A stretch of DNA of 64,000 bases from Tetraselmis striata (GCA_006384855.1 VCJN01002369.1:62001-126000); one strand, 5' to 3'; positions 11,442 to 23,460 are shown, numbered from the stretch's first letter. Notes: generated from the letters alone by a model not told the origin. Numbers and translations are program-made.

Positions 11442-14400
11442 CTACTCCTTCTCCCACACGCAGAAGTTCCGGCCGTTGCAGACCGACACCCACTTGCCGG
11501 GGATTTTGTTCTGGTTGGGGGACCAGTCGCCGGGGCCAATCTTCATGTGCAGCTTGTCGTCGATGGTCGCGGCGTAGAGGTCGTTCACGGCCTTCGCCAC
11601 AGTCACCTAGGTCGCCATCGACAGGGGCAAGAAGAGAGTCAATAGAGTGAAAGAGTGAAACATGGCACAGGTGGCATTGAGGGCATGACATGACATGCCA
11701 CGACAAGGCACACATGGCATGGCATGGGACGGTTAGTAGTCTCGTGTAGACATGTCACCCCCGGACAAGCCACGGGATGTCATCGATGTCATGGCATTGA
11801 TGATCGCACCTTGGAGCGCGAGTTGATCTTGTGCTTCCGGCGCAGCTTGATGAGCTCCTTGATCTTGTCGCCCAGGCCGCCCTGGAAGAAGTGGTCATAG
11901 AAGATGCAGGGCGAGCCCGGGTGGGTGATGATGTAGGCGTAGCCCTCCTCCAGGTGGTCCCCCGGGAAGGGCCAGTGCTGCAGGGACGAGCCGGTGTCGT
12001 GGTTGTCGATGAAGGTGATGGCGCGGCTGGGCCACATGCCGATCACACCCGGCGGCTTGCCCTGTCAGGTCGGCACCGGGGTTAGCAAGTACATATAACT
12101 ACTAATGCACACATACACACATATACACATGCACTTGCATATACATGCACATTTACACATACACATTTACAATTACACATACACATACACATACATATGC
12201 ATATACATGCATAAGCACATCATACTCAGATACATGCACATTTACAATCACATATACGAAAATCCACATACCTTACTTATACATGTCCACAGACGCATGC
12301 ATATAGATATAGATATACAGATATAGACAAACACGCATACATATGCATATGCACTTCCATATCCATGTACAGATACACACGCATGTACATACATAAATTT
12401 TCCTATTATATTTTCAGGATGCGTATTTGGGAGGGAAGGGGGGGCGGGGGCACGGCGCAGGGGGATGTGATGGGGGACTGCACCTTGGGGTCCACCAGGC
12501 GCCAGCGCTCATTGCGGCCGACCGCCTCCTGCAGGATTCCTTTGGTGGTGAAGTCAAATGCGGCGGCGGTGCCGCCGGTCGAGTCGATCCAGTTGACGGT
12601 GCGCTGACGGTGCGCGTCCTGGTTATAGCGGAGCACGCTGCCGTCGTAGTCGCAGGTGTCCCAGTACTCGCCAAATGCAAGCTCCGGCACGGTCGCGTTG
12701 ACGTACAGCTTGGTGTACTCGCCGGCGTAGCCGATCACAAAGTCCAGGCGCCAGCCGTCAAAGCCGATCGAGTTGCGCAGCCACTGCAGCCAGGAGATGT
12801 AGTCGTTGCGCACGCGCTCCTGGGTGTGGTCGATGTTGGGCGCCGCCGCGTAGACCTGGCCCGTGGAGCGCGCGCCGTGGCCGCCAAAGTCGCTGCTGTC
12901 CTTGGTGATCACGCTGGCGTCCCACGGCAGCCGCCCGCCAAACTTGTTCCACTTGCCGTCGTCGCCCTGCGCAATACATATACACACAGGGGGCATGCCA
13001 GGCACCTGTGAGAGTACTGCGGGCAAAGTGCGAAGAGATGGCTCCCCTGGCCCCCTGCAAGGGGCACACGAGACACAGCACTAGCAAGTTCAACACCCTG
13101 GGCAGTCCACTCTCTGCGTTGCCGGTTGCGCGATGGCCGCAAAACCTATCTAGTATTGTATTGTATCAACGTACCACGACCGCTGGATGCTATGTGCCAA
13201 TTCAATCTACTTGGGATCTGCGGACTCATTCCGTGGTATGGAATGCATACACTGTTGCCTGCGCACCTAAAAAACACTTGTCACATGCCTCGAATCGGGC
13301 TTGCGTGCACCCTGTAGGAACACCCGCTATAGTTTCGTTTACATTGGACATCTGGCAGGCAGGGCAAGATCCTTGTTCGCAGTGTTCTTACAGCTGCGTA
13401 TTTATGGTATACAAATCATACATGTATCAGACATGCATGTATAGACACGAATTATACAATGACACACCACAACAAGGTACCATACAGTGTAGACAGAATG
13501 ACGACATCATGCCCATGCAACGGCGCCAGTGTATTGAAACAGGGAAGTAGGCCGCTGGGGGGAGTTCAGCGGGCTGATGGGGACAGAGCGGGGAGCGCAC
13601 CTGGGCGGATGCGCACCGATGGTTGATGACAATGTCCGCAACGCACTTGAGGTTCAGGTCGTGCGCCTGTCGGATGAGGGCGCGCAGGTCGCCCTCGCTG
13701 CCGTACGGTGTGTCCAGCTTGTAGAGGTCCCGCGGCAGGTAGCCCTGCAGGTCGAGCGGAGCAGAAACAGCGAGCCGTGACCTCCCCTTCGCTGCGCGGC
13801 CCGCTTTCTCTCTCTTTCACTCTTAGCAGAGGTGTTCTGGCCAGGTTGTCAGCCAACGCGTGACACAGGGCACGCCGGATGGTAACACTGCGCCCGGTCT
13901 ATGGCAATCGCCAGACACACACACCTGCGGAGACACGCTGTCAGTGGGCGGCGGCAGCCAGATGGTGCTGATGCCGCTCGCCGCGATGGTCTCCAGCTGC
14001 TCGCTGAGCTTTTTGTACCAGGCTGTCTCGCATGAGTCCCAGTTGAAGCCCTGCGGAGAGGCGGGGGGGGGGGGGGGGGGGGGGGGGGTCAACCACTACC
14101 TTCAGCGGAAAACATTGGGCAAAAAGTGAACACGACATTCCGACCGTCACGAAATGAATCAGCCAGGCATCAATCCGAACTCTGCGGAGAGCAGCATGGT
14201 GGCAACGCGCAAGCATGACACCCGCCACGCAGTACACAGCACTGTCTGGGTCGTCAAGGCGGGTGCGATATAACCAAGCTTGCTCGGCGTTCATTCTAAC
14301 CCGACCGGGTTGACAGCGGCGCGCCGACCTCCCCAGGCACTCAGCCTTTGTGTGCGAACGTGCATACTGACTTGAGCGGGCTGGGGTCACCCAAAGCCCT

Positions 14401-15659
14401 AGACGCTAATAATCGCCCCTCCTCCCCCCTTCCGCCCCATGGGTTGGGGCAGAATGTCCCTCTATGTGAACCGGTGTTGTGCCCAGTAATGCTTGGGGGC
14501 GGTCTGGCCGTATGAGCACCGCCCGGGGGGGGGGGGGGGGGGGCGTGCATGTTCCCTTGCAGCAGTGGCCGTACCTGCAGGAAGATCTCCGTGCCGTCGC
14601 CGGCGCCGGCGCCCACGCCAGTGCCGCCTCCCTGCTGGCCAAAGCGCAGGTCCGCGCCCTGCGCGCGCTCCTCCTGGCTCGGCTTCTCCGCCAGCTGCGG
14701 CGCGCGCATGCTCTTGAGCGCCGCGTCCATGGCGGCCATGCGGCGCTCCAGCAGCGTGGCGGCCTCCGCGCGCTTTGACTCCTTCTCCTTCAAGACATCC
14801 TCCGTCATCTCCTCCTTCTTGATCAGCCCCATCATCTCCCGCTCCACCGCCACCAGGTTGGCCGCCGCCTGCGCAGCGGCGCCAGCGAGCAGCGCCTTAG
14901 GAAGGGCTGACCATCTCACGGCAGCGGGCAGGTAGGGGTCGATGCAGGGGGGGCGCGCAGATGGCAGGGCTTCTCGTGGTCTACCTGGGACATCTCCGCC
15001 GCGGCGAGCTCCAGTGCAGCGGAGGGACCGCCGGGGCCGTTGTTGCTCTCCGACAGCGGCCGCAGCCGCTCCACCTCCTGCGCGGCGACGATGCCGTAGA
15101 TGATAGGGCGCGTGGAGCCCTCCAGCGAGTCGGGCTTGCTGGACAGCGCGCCCTCCAGCTGTCCCAGGATGTCGCCGAAGCGATCCTCCTTCACCTGCCG
15201 CCCCTTGGCGTCCACCACAGAAAAGGTGTCGGTGAAGGTGCCGTCCGCCTCCTCCACCTCCACCGAGGCGCTCATCACCTGCAGGTTCATCGCGTTGAGC
15301 GTGCTGGTGATGGTCATGAGGACGCCCTTCTGATCGCGGCCTGAGATGGTGACGACGGTGGCCTTATTGGACTTGTTGTTGCTGATGTTGATGTCCAGCC
15401 CGCTCCCGCCGGCGTCCTCTGTCGCCGCCTCGGCCGTGTTTTTGCCGCCGGAGTCCGCCACCTCCTCGCCCGCCGTCGCAGCGCGGGCGCTCAGCGGCGG
15501 CCGCTGCCAGGGCCACTGTCCGCGGGCCACGACCCCCGAGGGACGCCGCGCCGGCGCACGCCTCCCTGCCGGGCCGGCCGGCACCGCGGGTGCCGATGAG
15601 CGGCGCAACCGCGCGGTCGCTACGGGCCGAAGCGGCGCGGCGCTGTACGCCGCGATCAT
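11442..15659 (-). CDS. ACT-domain alpha-amylase (GH13), plastid-type precursor
   Basis: Endo-acting alpha-1,4-glucan hydrolase for starch breakdown. Seven exons are inferred, all joined in phase 0: 15659-14985, 14895-14575, 14050-13925, 13744-13601, 12966-12484, 12061-11810 and 11606-11442 (721 residues). The start at 15659 gives an Ala/Arg/Pro-rich plastid-like leader. An ACT domain spans ~98-172 ([20 protein letters not shown]). A helical, probably coiled-coil linker follows (~230-300). The GH13 barrel begins [15 protein letters not shown]. Conserved regions are all present: DIVINHR (~411-417), GFDGWRLDF with the nucleophile Asp (~497), LAFGEYW with the acid Glu (~522), and FIDNHD with the transition-state Asp (~605). 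The C-terminal sheet domain ends [11 protein letters not shown]. The exon 2 acceptor is least certain (14895 or 14868, both in frame). ACT binding of a small ligand to tune the enzyme is inference. Confidence 0.92.
12105..12415. repeat. AT-rich CATATA/CACATA microsatellite in an amylase intron
   Basis: Degenerate repeats of ACATACAC, CATATACA and GATATA fill most of the intron between amylase exons 5 and 6. A similar array lies in a MED17-like intron (43680-44260). It is non-coding. Confidence 0.8.
13275..13420 (-). repeat. Dispersed intronic repeat, copy B
   Basis: Read on the minus strand, this part of an amylase intron aligns with 43780-43935 over about 145 bp. Shared blocks include GATC(T/C)TGCCCTG(C/T)CTGCCAGA, ACTATAGCGG against ACTGTAGCGG, GCAAGCCC(G/A)ATT(C/T)GAGGC and TAGGTGCGC. 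Copy A at 7019-7135 matches only the second half. The conserved strand carries no obvious open frame common to all copies. Confidence 0.7.
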
Positions 15660-16912
15660 CGCGCACGCCAAGGGCGCCTGTCTCGCTCGCTCACTGCCCC
15701 CGCCTCCCGCGGGTCGCCGGGCCTGCCACCTGCCCGGAACAACGCTAGTCAGAGGGCCAGCCTGCCAAGTGGGGCCCCGCTCCCACCTTGGGGCCGCATT
15801 TCCCTCGAACGGCAGCCGCTGAAGCAAGCGACTTCGGGATATGAAGCAGTTGCCGTTGTCGCCGCGTATCACTGTGCCTCACGAAGCCGAAGCAGCGGGT
15901 GTAGCTAAAGTACGAGTAGCGACTACTGGTACAAGTACTAACACCTAACAACGGTGCAGGTGGGAGGTTTTAGGTTTCGTCCGTCCCGCAACTCCCTCAA
16001 CCGGGTGGGGTCAGGCAGCCAGCGCAGCCACCCGGCGACGGACGGCCGAAATGTAAAGCCTTCTACTTGTGGCCCCTCAGGGGTAGTGTCATCGGTTGTT
16101 CGGGCCAACCGGCCGCGCACCGAGGCCGGGAGTCAGATCCCACCCGCGCGACGAGATCGACCCCCCCCCCCCCCCCCCCCCCATGTTCGCGTCCCCCGCC
16201 GCCACCTCGCATACTGTAAAACTGCCTGGTCTCCCAACTAGGGCGCTAACTTATCTTCGCTAGTCGTTCACGCGGGACCTAACCACACCCACTGCGCTAT
16301 CGGTGCACCAGATCTTCCAGGCTCTGCTGCTGTGCCGACGAGACGGCAGCAACGCTCGGGTGGCGGCAACGGCCGCGTCGCCGTGTCGGAAAGGACCCCG
16401 CTTGCTTCTCCGACTCGGAACCCCGCTCCAGCGTGCCTGCCTCGTACCGCCGTGCCTGGCGCGGAGAGGGTGCGCGACGACAAGTACCTGTAGGGGCTGT
16501 GTGGCACGTGCGACCCCAATCAGCGGAGGGACTGGGAGCCTGGGCTGGCGCTCTTACCTGCTGCTGCTACTATCGGCACGGCTGCTGTTGCAGTGCAGGA
16601 CGATTAACTGATGGGCGTAGTCGGCGTGCCCAAGACCGCCAGCCAGCCGCGGTCGCGATTCGGCGCGGGATGTGCCGCCGGCCCGGGGCGGGGCTGACGA
16701 CGACGATTGATGACCTGGCGTGCGCATTCTCAAATACTCTAGTCATCATCCCTATTAATTACATGAGCTAGCAGCATCATATCCCTATATGGTACAGACC
16801 TGCTGTACGTACATATACAGCATAATGTACTTATCTTTGTACACTTTTCCACAGAAGTTTAACCCCGCACGAATCTGCGTGTGGGCGGATCGCTGCCCAC
16901 CAGCAAGAATAT
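15660..16912. other. Amylase upstream region; no gene recognised
   Basis: Holds the amylase promoter and 5' UTR (minus strand) and then unassigned sequence up to the LINE insertion. A C run lies at about 16160-16182. The plus-strand frame 16303-16611 has no recognisable domain. The last 150 bp before the LINE are AT-rich with TGTACGTACATATACAGC-type inverted motifs. Confidence 0.4.
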
Positions 16913-18825
16913 AAGGATTTTCGGGTCATATATGCTTACCTTCATTAAAACTTTATACAGGGATAGTATGGTACGGGTCAAGACAGGGGTGGCCCCGGGA
17001 ACACTATCAGACCCCATACCCATAGAGCGTGGCCTCCGACAGGGATGCCCCGCTTCCCCCATCCTATTTAACATATTTATTAACGATATATTCGATGGGG
17101 TAGAACATCTAGGATGTGATGTACCAGGGTGCACTGACACATTAGCGGCAAGGCAACCACTAAGGGTGCCAGGTCAGTTATACGCGGACGACGCTGTTGG
17201 TATCACAGGCTCGTTCGATAACCTGCATGCCATGTTCGCCCACTTCTCGCAGTGGGCGGAGGATCATTTTATGGGGTTTGGGGTACTTAAGTGTGGGGTG
17301 ATGGCATTAGGCCGATATTCCGACGAGACCGCGTTACGCGAACAAGCTGCCCGATGGCAGCTTGGGGGGGAACGGGTACCGGTTGTAAATGAATATAGGT
17401 ACTTGGGTACGGTCATTAAGTCGGATTTAGGTATGCAACACATAGTAGACGACCGGGTTAAGAAGGGTAAACGCGCTATTGAGGCGCTCGATTCGGTATT
17501 AGTCGGTGGACGGGACATAATCCCTATTAATGTGCGTGTGTCGGTTTTTAAAACCTGTGTACTGCCGGTTTTAACTTATGGGTGTGAAGTATGGGGCATG
17601 GATAGAACTAGCGGCGCAAATAAATTACAAACTGTACTCAATCAGTGCTTGCGTTGCCTCATTGGGGTAGGTAAAAACTCCCCTGGGGTAGCCACTGCAC
17701 CGATGATGCGGGAACTGGATATTGCGCCCATAGAGGCTACGGCCGCTGCGGCACGGGCTCGGGCGTTCCTTAAAGCATCCGACTTGAATACATGTATACC
17801 CCATTTAGTAGATCAGCCAAGTCGGGCGCGCCCTAACACGTGGACGTCGGGGACTGTGCGGTGGTTAGATCGACTAGCTAGGGCGAACGTAGGGCTAGCT
17901 GAGGGGGCGCACCTTCCACTTGAGTGGAGGTCACTAGCCGCGCGCGATGCCGCTAAACTAGTAAAGGCATCGGTGTGGGCGCGTTACGAATCGTCGGTAT
18001 CGTTAGCACGCAATAACACATGGGGTATATATGTCCAGGCGTCCTATGCGTCAAACCCGTTGCCACAGTACGGTGTGGGTGTCCCCGCGGGGGTTGTGGC
18101 CGGGTTGCACATTATGATACAATTACGCACCCGAGTATTTCCCACTGCCCGCCGATTGGCCCGGATTCATGCCATGCCTGAGCGGTTCCTTGAACACTGC
18201 CCTGCATGTGGCGGAGGTGAATCTGAGACTATCGAACATATGTTGGTGGAGTGCCCGCGGTGGGGGTATCACCGTCATAATTTTGGGTTGTTAGTTCCGG
18301 AGTTCAGGGATTTTATTAGTAGTCAGGTTAGTGCGTCAACGCCTGAGGACTTAACTGCCTTTATTTTGGGCGGGGTCCCCCCCTCCCTTCACGGCGCCCT
18401 GGATTTTACTGGGAATGGGAAAATTTTCCAGCTATATATGGCGTCGGGCCCTCCCTCACATTGCCTTTTTTGTTGCACATGTATCGCACTCCCGAAATGC
18501 TTTGCTCCGCGGGTTGGGGCTTGCCCCAACTCGCATTACTCGAATGGGCCGACGCCCAAACGGGTAGGGCGGACCTTTCGTGGTCAGTGCCGGGTATTTT
18601 GATGGCAGTGTTTTAGACGGTGATCCAACAGTGTTGGAAATTCCGTCACTGGCCTCCAATTAGTCTTGCGAAATGCTTCGGCAATTGGCTTGATGACTAT
18701 AACGGAGCGTCGCCTACCCAGGGCTTTCCGTAACTGGATTGCTGCCTAAATGGCCGTCGTAGAGACGCTGCAAGGGTTTCACTGGTGCCAGTCCTGTCCC
18801 GGGGGCGGAAAAAAAAAGGATTTTC
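16913..18825 (+). mobile_element. 5'-truncated LINE (non-LTR retrotransposon) with probable TSD
   Basis: The element body is 16923-18815. It is flanked by a 10-bp direct repeat AAGGATTTTC at 16913-16922 and 18816-18825; the second copy directly follows an A run (18809-18817). This is the expected signature of target-primed reverse transcription. The body holds the C-terminal two thirds of a reverse transcriptase and a 3' UTR of about 210 bp. The last ~150 bp of that UTR recur, inverted, as an independent insertion at 46516-46687. Confidence 0.8.
16923..18602 (+). CDS. LINE reverse transcriptase, N-terminally truncated
   Basis: RNA-directed DNA polymerase of a non-LTR element. The open frame runs from 16881, but its first ~14 codons lie upstream of the probable insertion point and derive from host DNA; the real homology begins near YMLTFIKTLYRDS. 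Visible RT blocks in order are GLRQGCPASPILFNIFIND, the catalytic YADDAVG, the FGVLKCGVMALG block and YRYLGTVI. A C-terminal zinc-binding segment follows, CPAC-x11-H-x4-C. The upstream endonuclease and the first RT blocks are absent, so the copy cannot be autonomous. The final ~50 codons look out of frame with the expected tail (a frameshift near 18450). The frame is otherwise open, so the insertion may be fairly young. Confidence 0.85.
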   Translation, partial: GSYMLTFIKTLYRDSMVRVKTGVAPGTLSDPIPIERGLRQGCPASPILFNIFINDIFDGVEHLGCDVPGCTDTLAARQPLRVPGQLYADDAVGITGSFDNLHAMFAHFSQWAEDHFMGFGVLKCGVMALGRYSDETALREQAARWQLGGERVPVVNEYRYLGTVIKSDLGMQHIVDDRVKKGKRAIEALDSVLVGGRDIIPINVRVSVFKTCVLPVLTYGCEVWGMDRTSGANKLQTVLNQCLRCLIGVGKNSPGVATAPMMRELDIAPIEATAAAARARAFLKASDLNTCIPHLVDQPSRARPNTWTSGTVRWLDRLARANVGLAEGAHLPLEWRSLAARDAAKLVKASVWARYESSVSLARNNTWGIYVQASYASNPLPQYGVGVPAGVVAGLHIMIQLRTRVFPTARRLARIHAMPERFLEHCPACGGGESETIEHMLVECPRWGYHRHNFGLLVPEFRDFISSQVSASTPEDLTAFILGGVPPSLHGALDFTGNGKIFQLYMASGPPSHCLFCCTCIALPKCFAPRVGACPNSHYSNGPTPKRVGRTFRGQCRVF

Positions 18826-20639
18826 CAAACCACGTATAGGCTGGTATCGGCTACTTTAGTCTGCCGCTTTGGGAGCGTGGTGACCTAGACACGCACGGTG
18901 TTTGCCCTCGCGTGCACGCATGCCTCTGTCCGGGCTACTACTCATGATTATGTGGCTCCGGAGTCGGCCACTTATGGCTGGCTGGGGACCCGCCGCCGGT
19001 TATTACTAAACGCCAAGCTGTTCATGCCTCGGCCTTGGCTGCGGTGGGCGAGTACAACCGCGCAGCTGCCGCCCTTCACTCAGTCCCGCTCGCGCCCGCG
19101 CTAGCTTACGGCTTCATGACGCGTTTGCTGCAAGTTTGCGGCCGGTGTTTCGGGAACCACCTCCGCTCCACGCCTCGGGGCTTGGGTCGCTCTGAGGGGT
19201 ATGGAGACAGGATTACGGGATGAGATTAGAGCATAAATGGATTAGAAGATTAGAGCGTTGATGGGTCAAGATTAGAGCGTAAACGGTAGATGACACGGCG
19301 CTAAGAAATTGTCCCTGTTTTTGGTACAACATCCGAGCGTTTAACCCTGTGGAGTTTTTAGGGTTTCGACCATTTCGCATATACATGCATAAAGTACATG
19401 CACACGTGGTGGCGGCGGGCCGGGGCTGGGGCTCCTCGTCGTTGCTTTAAGAAGTCTGTTGGCGCGGAGTGCGGGCAGTTCTACGTCTCCCACATGCGTT
19501 TAAGATCATCGGATCAAGGTGAGGCGGGGGCGGCGGGGTCAGTATGGAGTTGCAGTCACTATATATATGGACCCTTTGCAGGTTATAGACAACCTCGCCG
19601 CTGCACTGGAGCATGCAAAGGCCGTCGTTGGCGCGAATGAGGGGATGTTCGTTAGGGAAGATGTTGATGTCGCGCTCACAATGAGCTCTATCGGGTCTGT
19701 GGTTGCTTTGGGCGCCCCACCCCCTCGTGTGGTGCAGCCACGTTTGACGCTGCGCCTCTGGGAGAGTCGTTCATGGGGCCTTTCATGCAGCCCCACGCGC
19801 GTCCTTGGCCGAAGTAGTGGCGTCGGAAGTGGCTGCCGAAGAAATTAAGCCACGGTTATTGGCAAGGAAGCGTGCAACTGGACCAACGAGTCGTTAGAAG
19901 GGGTGGGGCCCGTCGAACAACACCGTGCCTAAGGCGCACTTGCTGTCGGGCACTGGCTTCCTGCCGAAGAGGGTCACACCGAATATGCCGACTTCGAAGC
20001 TGTCAAGGCGGCAATATCGGGCCTCTCGACTAAATGGCGGTACTTGCATACCTCAGGGGATACTAAGGTGCGCAGCAACCCCCCCCCCCCCCCCCCCCCC
20101 ACCCACACGCCCGACTTCTTGCACATTATTGTAGCCTTCCCGCTTTGCAATCACTAGGCTGGAAACAACCAGTCGGAAACAAGCCAATCGTTACAGGGAT
20201 GGGACCCCGTGGACCATCCCGCCTAAGGCGCAGCCATAACCACATGAGATCGGGCAGAAGACGTCCACAGCCATAACCACATGAGACGACGGCAGAAGAC
20301 GGCCGCACCGAATATTTGGAAGTTTTTGCGCAGTGGCTTCCTCCGAGTGAGAGGAAGGCACAAAACTCGGCACCGCCGAGGCTTGCCTTTCATCTGCCAT
20401 GCTAGACGGTCGCGCACAAAGGTATGCTCCACGGTAGCGGCTGCTCGCTGGTTTGACACGTCTTACGCTTCGGCCGAGGCTGAAAGTCGGCCTCGGCCTC
20501 GGCCGCGGCTGCAATCGCCAGACGATGTTGCTTCCGAACACGCACTAATGCCGGGTTGTGCTTGTACAACAGCATGTCGCCACCCGTAATGCACTAGCAA
20601 AGCGCCTATATTTCAGCAACGGCTTAATTTATTAAATAT
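18826..20639. other. Unassigned region between LINE and satellite
   Basis: No family was recognised. A short Ala-rich frame near 19020-19150 (AVGEYNRAAAALHSVPLAP) and another at 19560-19720 (VIDNLAAALEHAKAVVG) look protein-like and might be gag-type relics, but there is no motif to prove it. A C run lies at about 20081-20100. A short tandem duplication around 20232-20300 repeats CAGCCATAACCACATGAGA. Confidence 0.35.
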
Positions 20640-22890
20640 AGCATAGGGCGTTGACATATAGCAGAAACGCCCCTTCTCCTTGGTCTTTTTGATAGCAACT
20701 CTGCAGCCTTGTTGTATTGGCGCCGCGTCGGAGGCGCCGTAATATATGCGTTTTGGGTAGTTGCTTTTGTGCCACATAGCAAGCCGTAGAAATACAAAGG
20801 CGCACAACAACATTATATCGCAGTAAGGTCACCCACCTTGGCGAATGGCGTCCCTATTCGAGGCCGGCTGCGTCTTGTCCGCAGCAAGGCGAGGGGGTGC
20901 GTCGCTCGTGCTAGCTTTTGCACTCGGGGGCTGTGGGTGGAACGAACGTTCGATGGCGACATAATTAGCAAGCCGAAAGACTTCAAAGGTGCATAACAAC
21001 ATTAAATCGCAGCAAGGCCGCCCACCTTGGCGACTGGCGGCGCCTCTTTCGAGGCTGGCTGCAACTAGGCCGCACCGGGGGCGGGGCATACGTCGCTGGT
21101 GCCAGCTTTTGCAGTCAGGGGGTATGGGTCGAATGTGCGATGGCGACATAATCAGCAAGCCGGAAACTATACAAAACCCCCAGATAGCCTTGCATCGCAG
21201 CAAGGCCGCCCACCTTGCGACTGGCGTCGCCTCTTTCGAGGTCGGCTGCTACTCGTCGGCAGCAAGACGAGGGGGTGCGTCGCTTGTGCAGGTAGCAGTC
21301 TGGGAATGTAGGTAGGTCGAACGCGCGATGGCGACATAATTAGCAAGCCATAAAAATTCAAAGGTGGACAACATCATTATGTCGCAGCAAGGCCGCCCAC
21401 CTTGGCGACTTGCGTCGCCTCGATTGAGGCCGCCTGCAATTTGGCGGCACTAGGGGCTGGGGATACGTCGCTAGTACCACCTTTTGCACTCGGGGCTGTC
21501 GGTCGAACGTGCGATGGCGACATAGTTAGCAGCAAGCCGACAACAAAAACAGCCCAACATAAGCCTTACATAGCAGCAAGGCCGCCCACCTTGGCGACAG
21601 GCGTCGCTTCTTTTGAGGCCGGCTGCGACTCGTCGGCAGCGGGCGAGGGGATGCGTCGCTAGTGCCAGCTTTTGCACTCGAGGGCCGTCGGTCGAACGCG
21701 CGATGGCGACATGAATAGAAAGCCGACAACAGAAAAAGCCCAACGACATAAGCCTTACATCGCAGCAAGACCGCCCACCTTGGCGACTGGCGGCGCCTCT
21801 TGCGAGCCGGCTGCGAGTCGTCGGCAGCAAGGCGAGGGGGCTCGTCGCTCGTGTCAGCTTTTGCACTCGGGGAGAGCTGTTGGTGGAACGTGCGATGGCG
21901 CCATAATTAGCATGTCGAAAACTACAAAAACCTAGCATAGCCTTACATCGCAGCAAGGCCGCCCACCTTGGCGACTGGCGTCGCCTCTTTCGAGGTCGGC
22001 TACGGCTCGGCTGCAGCCGGGGCAGAGGGTTCGCTGCTTGTGCCAGCTTTTGCGGTTGGGGACTGTGGGTCGAAAGTGGGATGGCGACATAATTAGCAAG
22101 CCGAGAACACAAACAACCCAACATAGCCTTACATCGCAGCAAGGCCGCCCACCTTTTGAGGTCGGCTGCGACTCGTCGTCGGCAGCGGGCGAGGGGATGC
22201 GTCGCTAGTGCCAGCTTTTGCACTCGAGGGCTGTCGGTCGAACGGGTACGCGCGATGGCGACATAAATAGAAAGCCGACAACAGAAAAAGCCCAACGACG
22301 TAAGCCTTACATCGCAGCAAGGCCGCCCACCTTGGCGACTGGCGGCGCCTCTTGCGAGCCGGCTACGACTCGTCGGCAGCAAGGCGAGGGGGTGCGTCGC
22401 TCGTGTCAGCTTTTGCACTCGGGGGCTGTGGGTGGAATGTGCGATGGCGACATAACTAGCAAGCCAAAACTACAGAAGCCCAACATAGCCTTACATGCGC
22501 ATCGCAGCAATGCCGCCCACCTTGGCGACTGGCGTCGCCTCTTTCGAGGTCGGCTGCTACTCGTCGGCAGCAAGGCAAGGGGGTGCGTCGCTCGTGTCAG
22601 CTGTTGCAATTGGGGGCTGTGGGTCCAACGTGCGATGGCAACATAATTAGCGAGCCGAAAACTATACAGAAGCCCGCCAGGACAACCTTACATCGCAGCA
22701 TGGCCACCCACCTTGGCGATTGGCGTCGTTTCTTTTGAAGCCGGCTGTAATTCGTCGGCAGCGGGGGCAGGGAGTGCGTTGCTCGTGTTAGCTTTTGCAA
22801 TCGGGGGCTGTCGGTCGAACGTGCAATGGCGACAAAATTAGCAAGCCGTAAAAATACAAAGGTGCAACATTATATCGCAGCAGGGCCACA
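20640..22890. repeat. Satellite array, about 11-12 units of ~187 bp
   Basis: The landmark CCGCCCACCTTGGCGACTGG recurs near 20831 (diverged), 21019, 21206, 21392, 21580, 21772, 21960, 22144, 22324, 22515 and 22705, giving periods of 180-192 bp. Other blocks in each unit are CAGCTTTTGCACTCGGGG, GTGCGATGGCGACATAATTA, GCAAGCCG and CTTACATCGCAGCAAGG. Units differ by scattered substitutions. The unit at 22144 lacks about 10-20 bp after the landmark. Both edges share TAGCAAGCCGTA(A/G)AAATACAAAGG. Reading frames that cross several units (for example 21471-22418 minus) are by-products of the repeat and are not called as genes. Confidence 0.92.
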
Positions 22891-23455
22891 CCCCCCTCCC
22901 CCCCCCCGCCCTCCACCCCGCCTATTCCGCAGCTCTTACCGCGGGCATGGTAGCGGTTGTTGCGCCTTTAGCCTCCGAGCCGCTGGCATCCGGCACGCCC
23001 TCACCTCCGCCTAATGCGAGCGCAAGTCCAGGGGGTGTGGCTGCCGACGCGCCGGCTCCCTGCCCGCCACTCTCCCCAGCCTGGCTATCGCCACGCGTAG
23101 ACCAGCCCTCGCCCGCATCGCCAGCGGCAGTTCAACTCGGCGACCTGTCTGCCGCTGGCGAGCCCTGCCCCTGACCCGCCACTGACTGCGTATCGACCCG
23201 GCTAGATCTAGCGGCCAGGGCCGCCACGCGACGAGAGCGTCATGTGGAAGCACGTCGAGCAGACGCAGCCCTTGGCCGAGAGGGTCGGGCGGGCCGGCTG
23301 GTAGACCCTCGAGAGGGTGGCCGCGTGCCGGGGGGGGGGGGGGGGGGGGGGTTGCTAGGCACCTCCATCGGCGGGATGGGGCCTACCCCAGCCTGCGTGG
23401 CAGCAACCAATAGCGTGAGCTGCTAGTCTCGATATGGCAGGGAATGCATTGCAGG
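22891..23455. other. Unassigned, Ala/Pro-rich coding-like sequence
   Basis: A plus-strand frame at 22947-23174 is Ala/Pro/Ser-rich with no domain. A G run lies near 23331-23350. This is the left flank into which the chromovirus inserted (TSD at 23456-23460). No gene is called. Confidence 0.35.
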
Positions 23456-23460
23456 TAAGG

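Noticed and set aside
14341..14560. Minus-strand extension of amylase exon 2 into proline-rich sequence
   Set aside because: It is the C-run-containing intron read through; splicing at 14575/14050 restores the GTEIFLQ-GFNW consensus.
21471..22418. 315-codon minus-strand frame across the satellite
   Set aside because: It arises because several units keep a stop-free frame; the translated product is itself a repeat and shifts frame between units.
20640..22890. Regular repeat array as a CRISPR locus
   Set aside because: Units are ~187 bp and homologous over their whole length, with no short repeat and unique spacer pattern, and the genome is eukaryotic.
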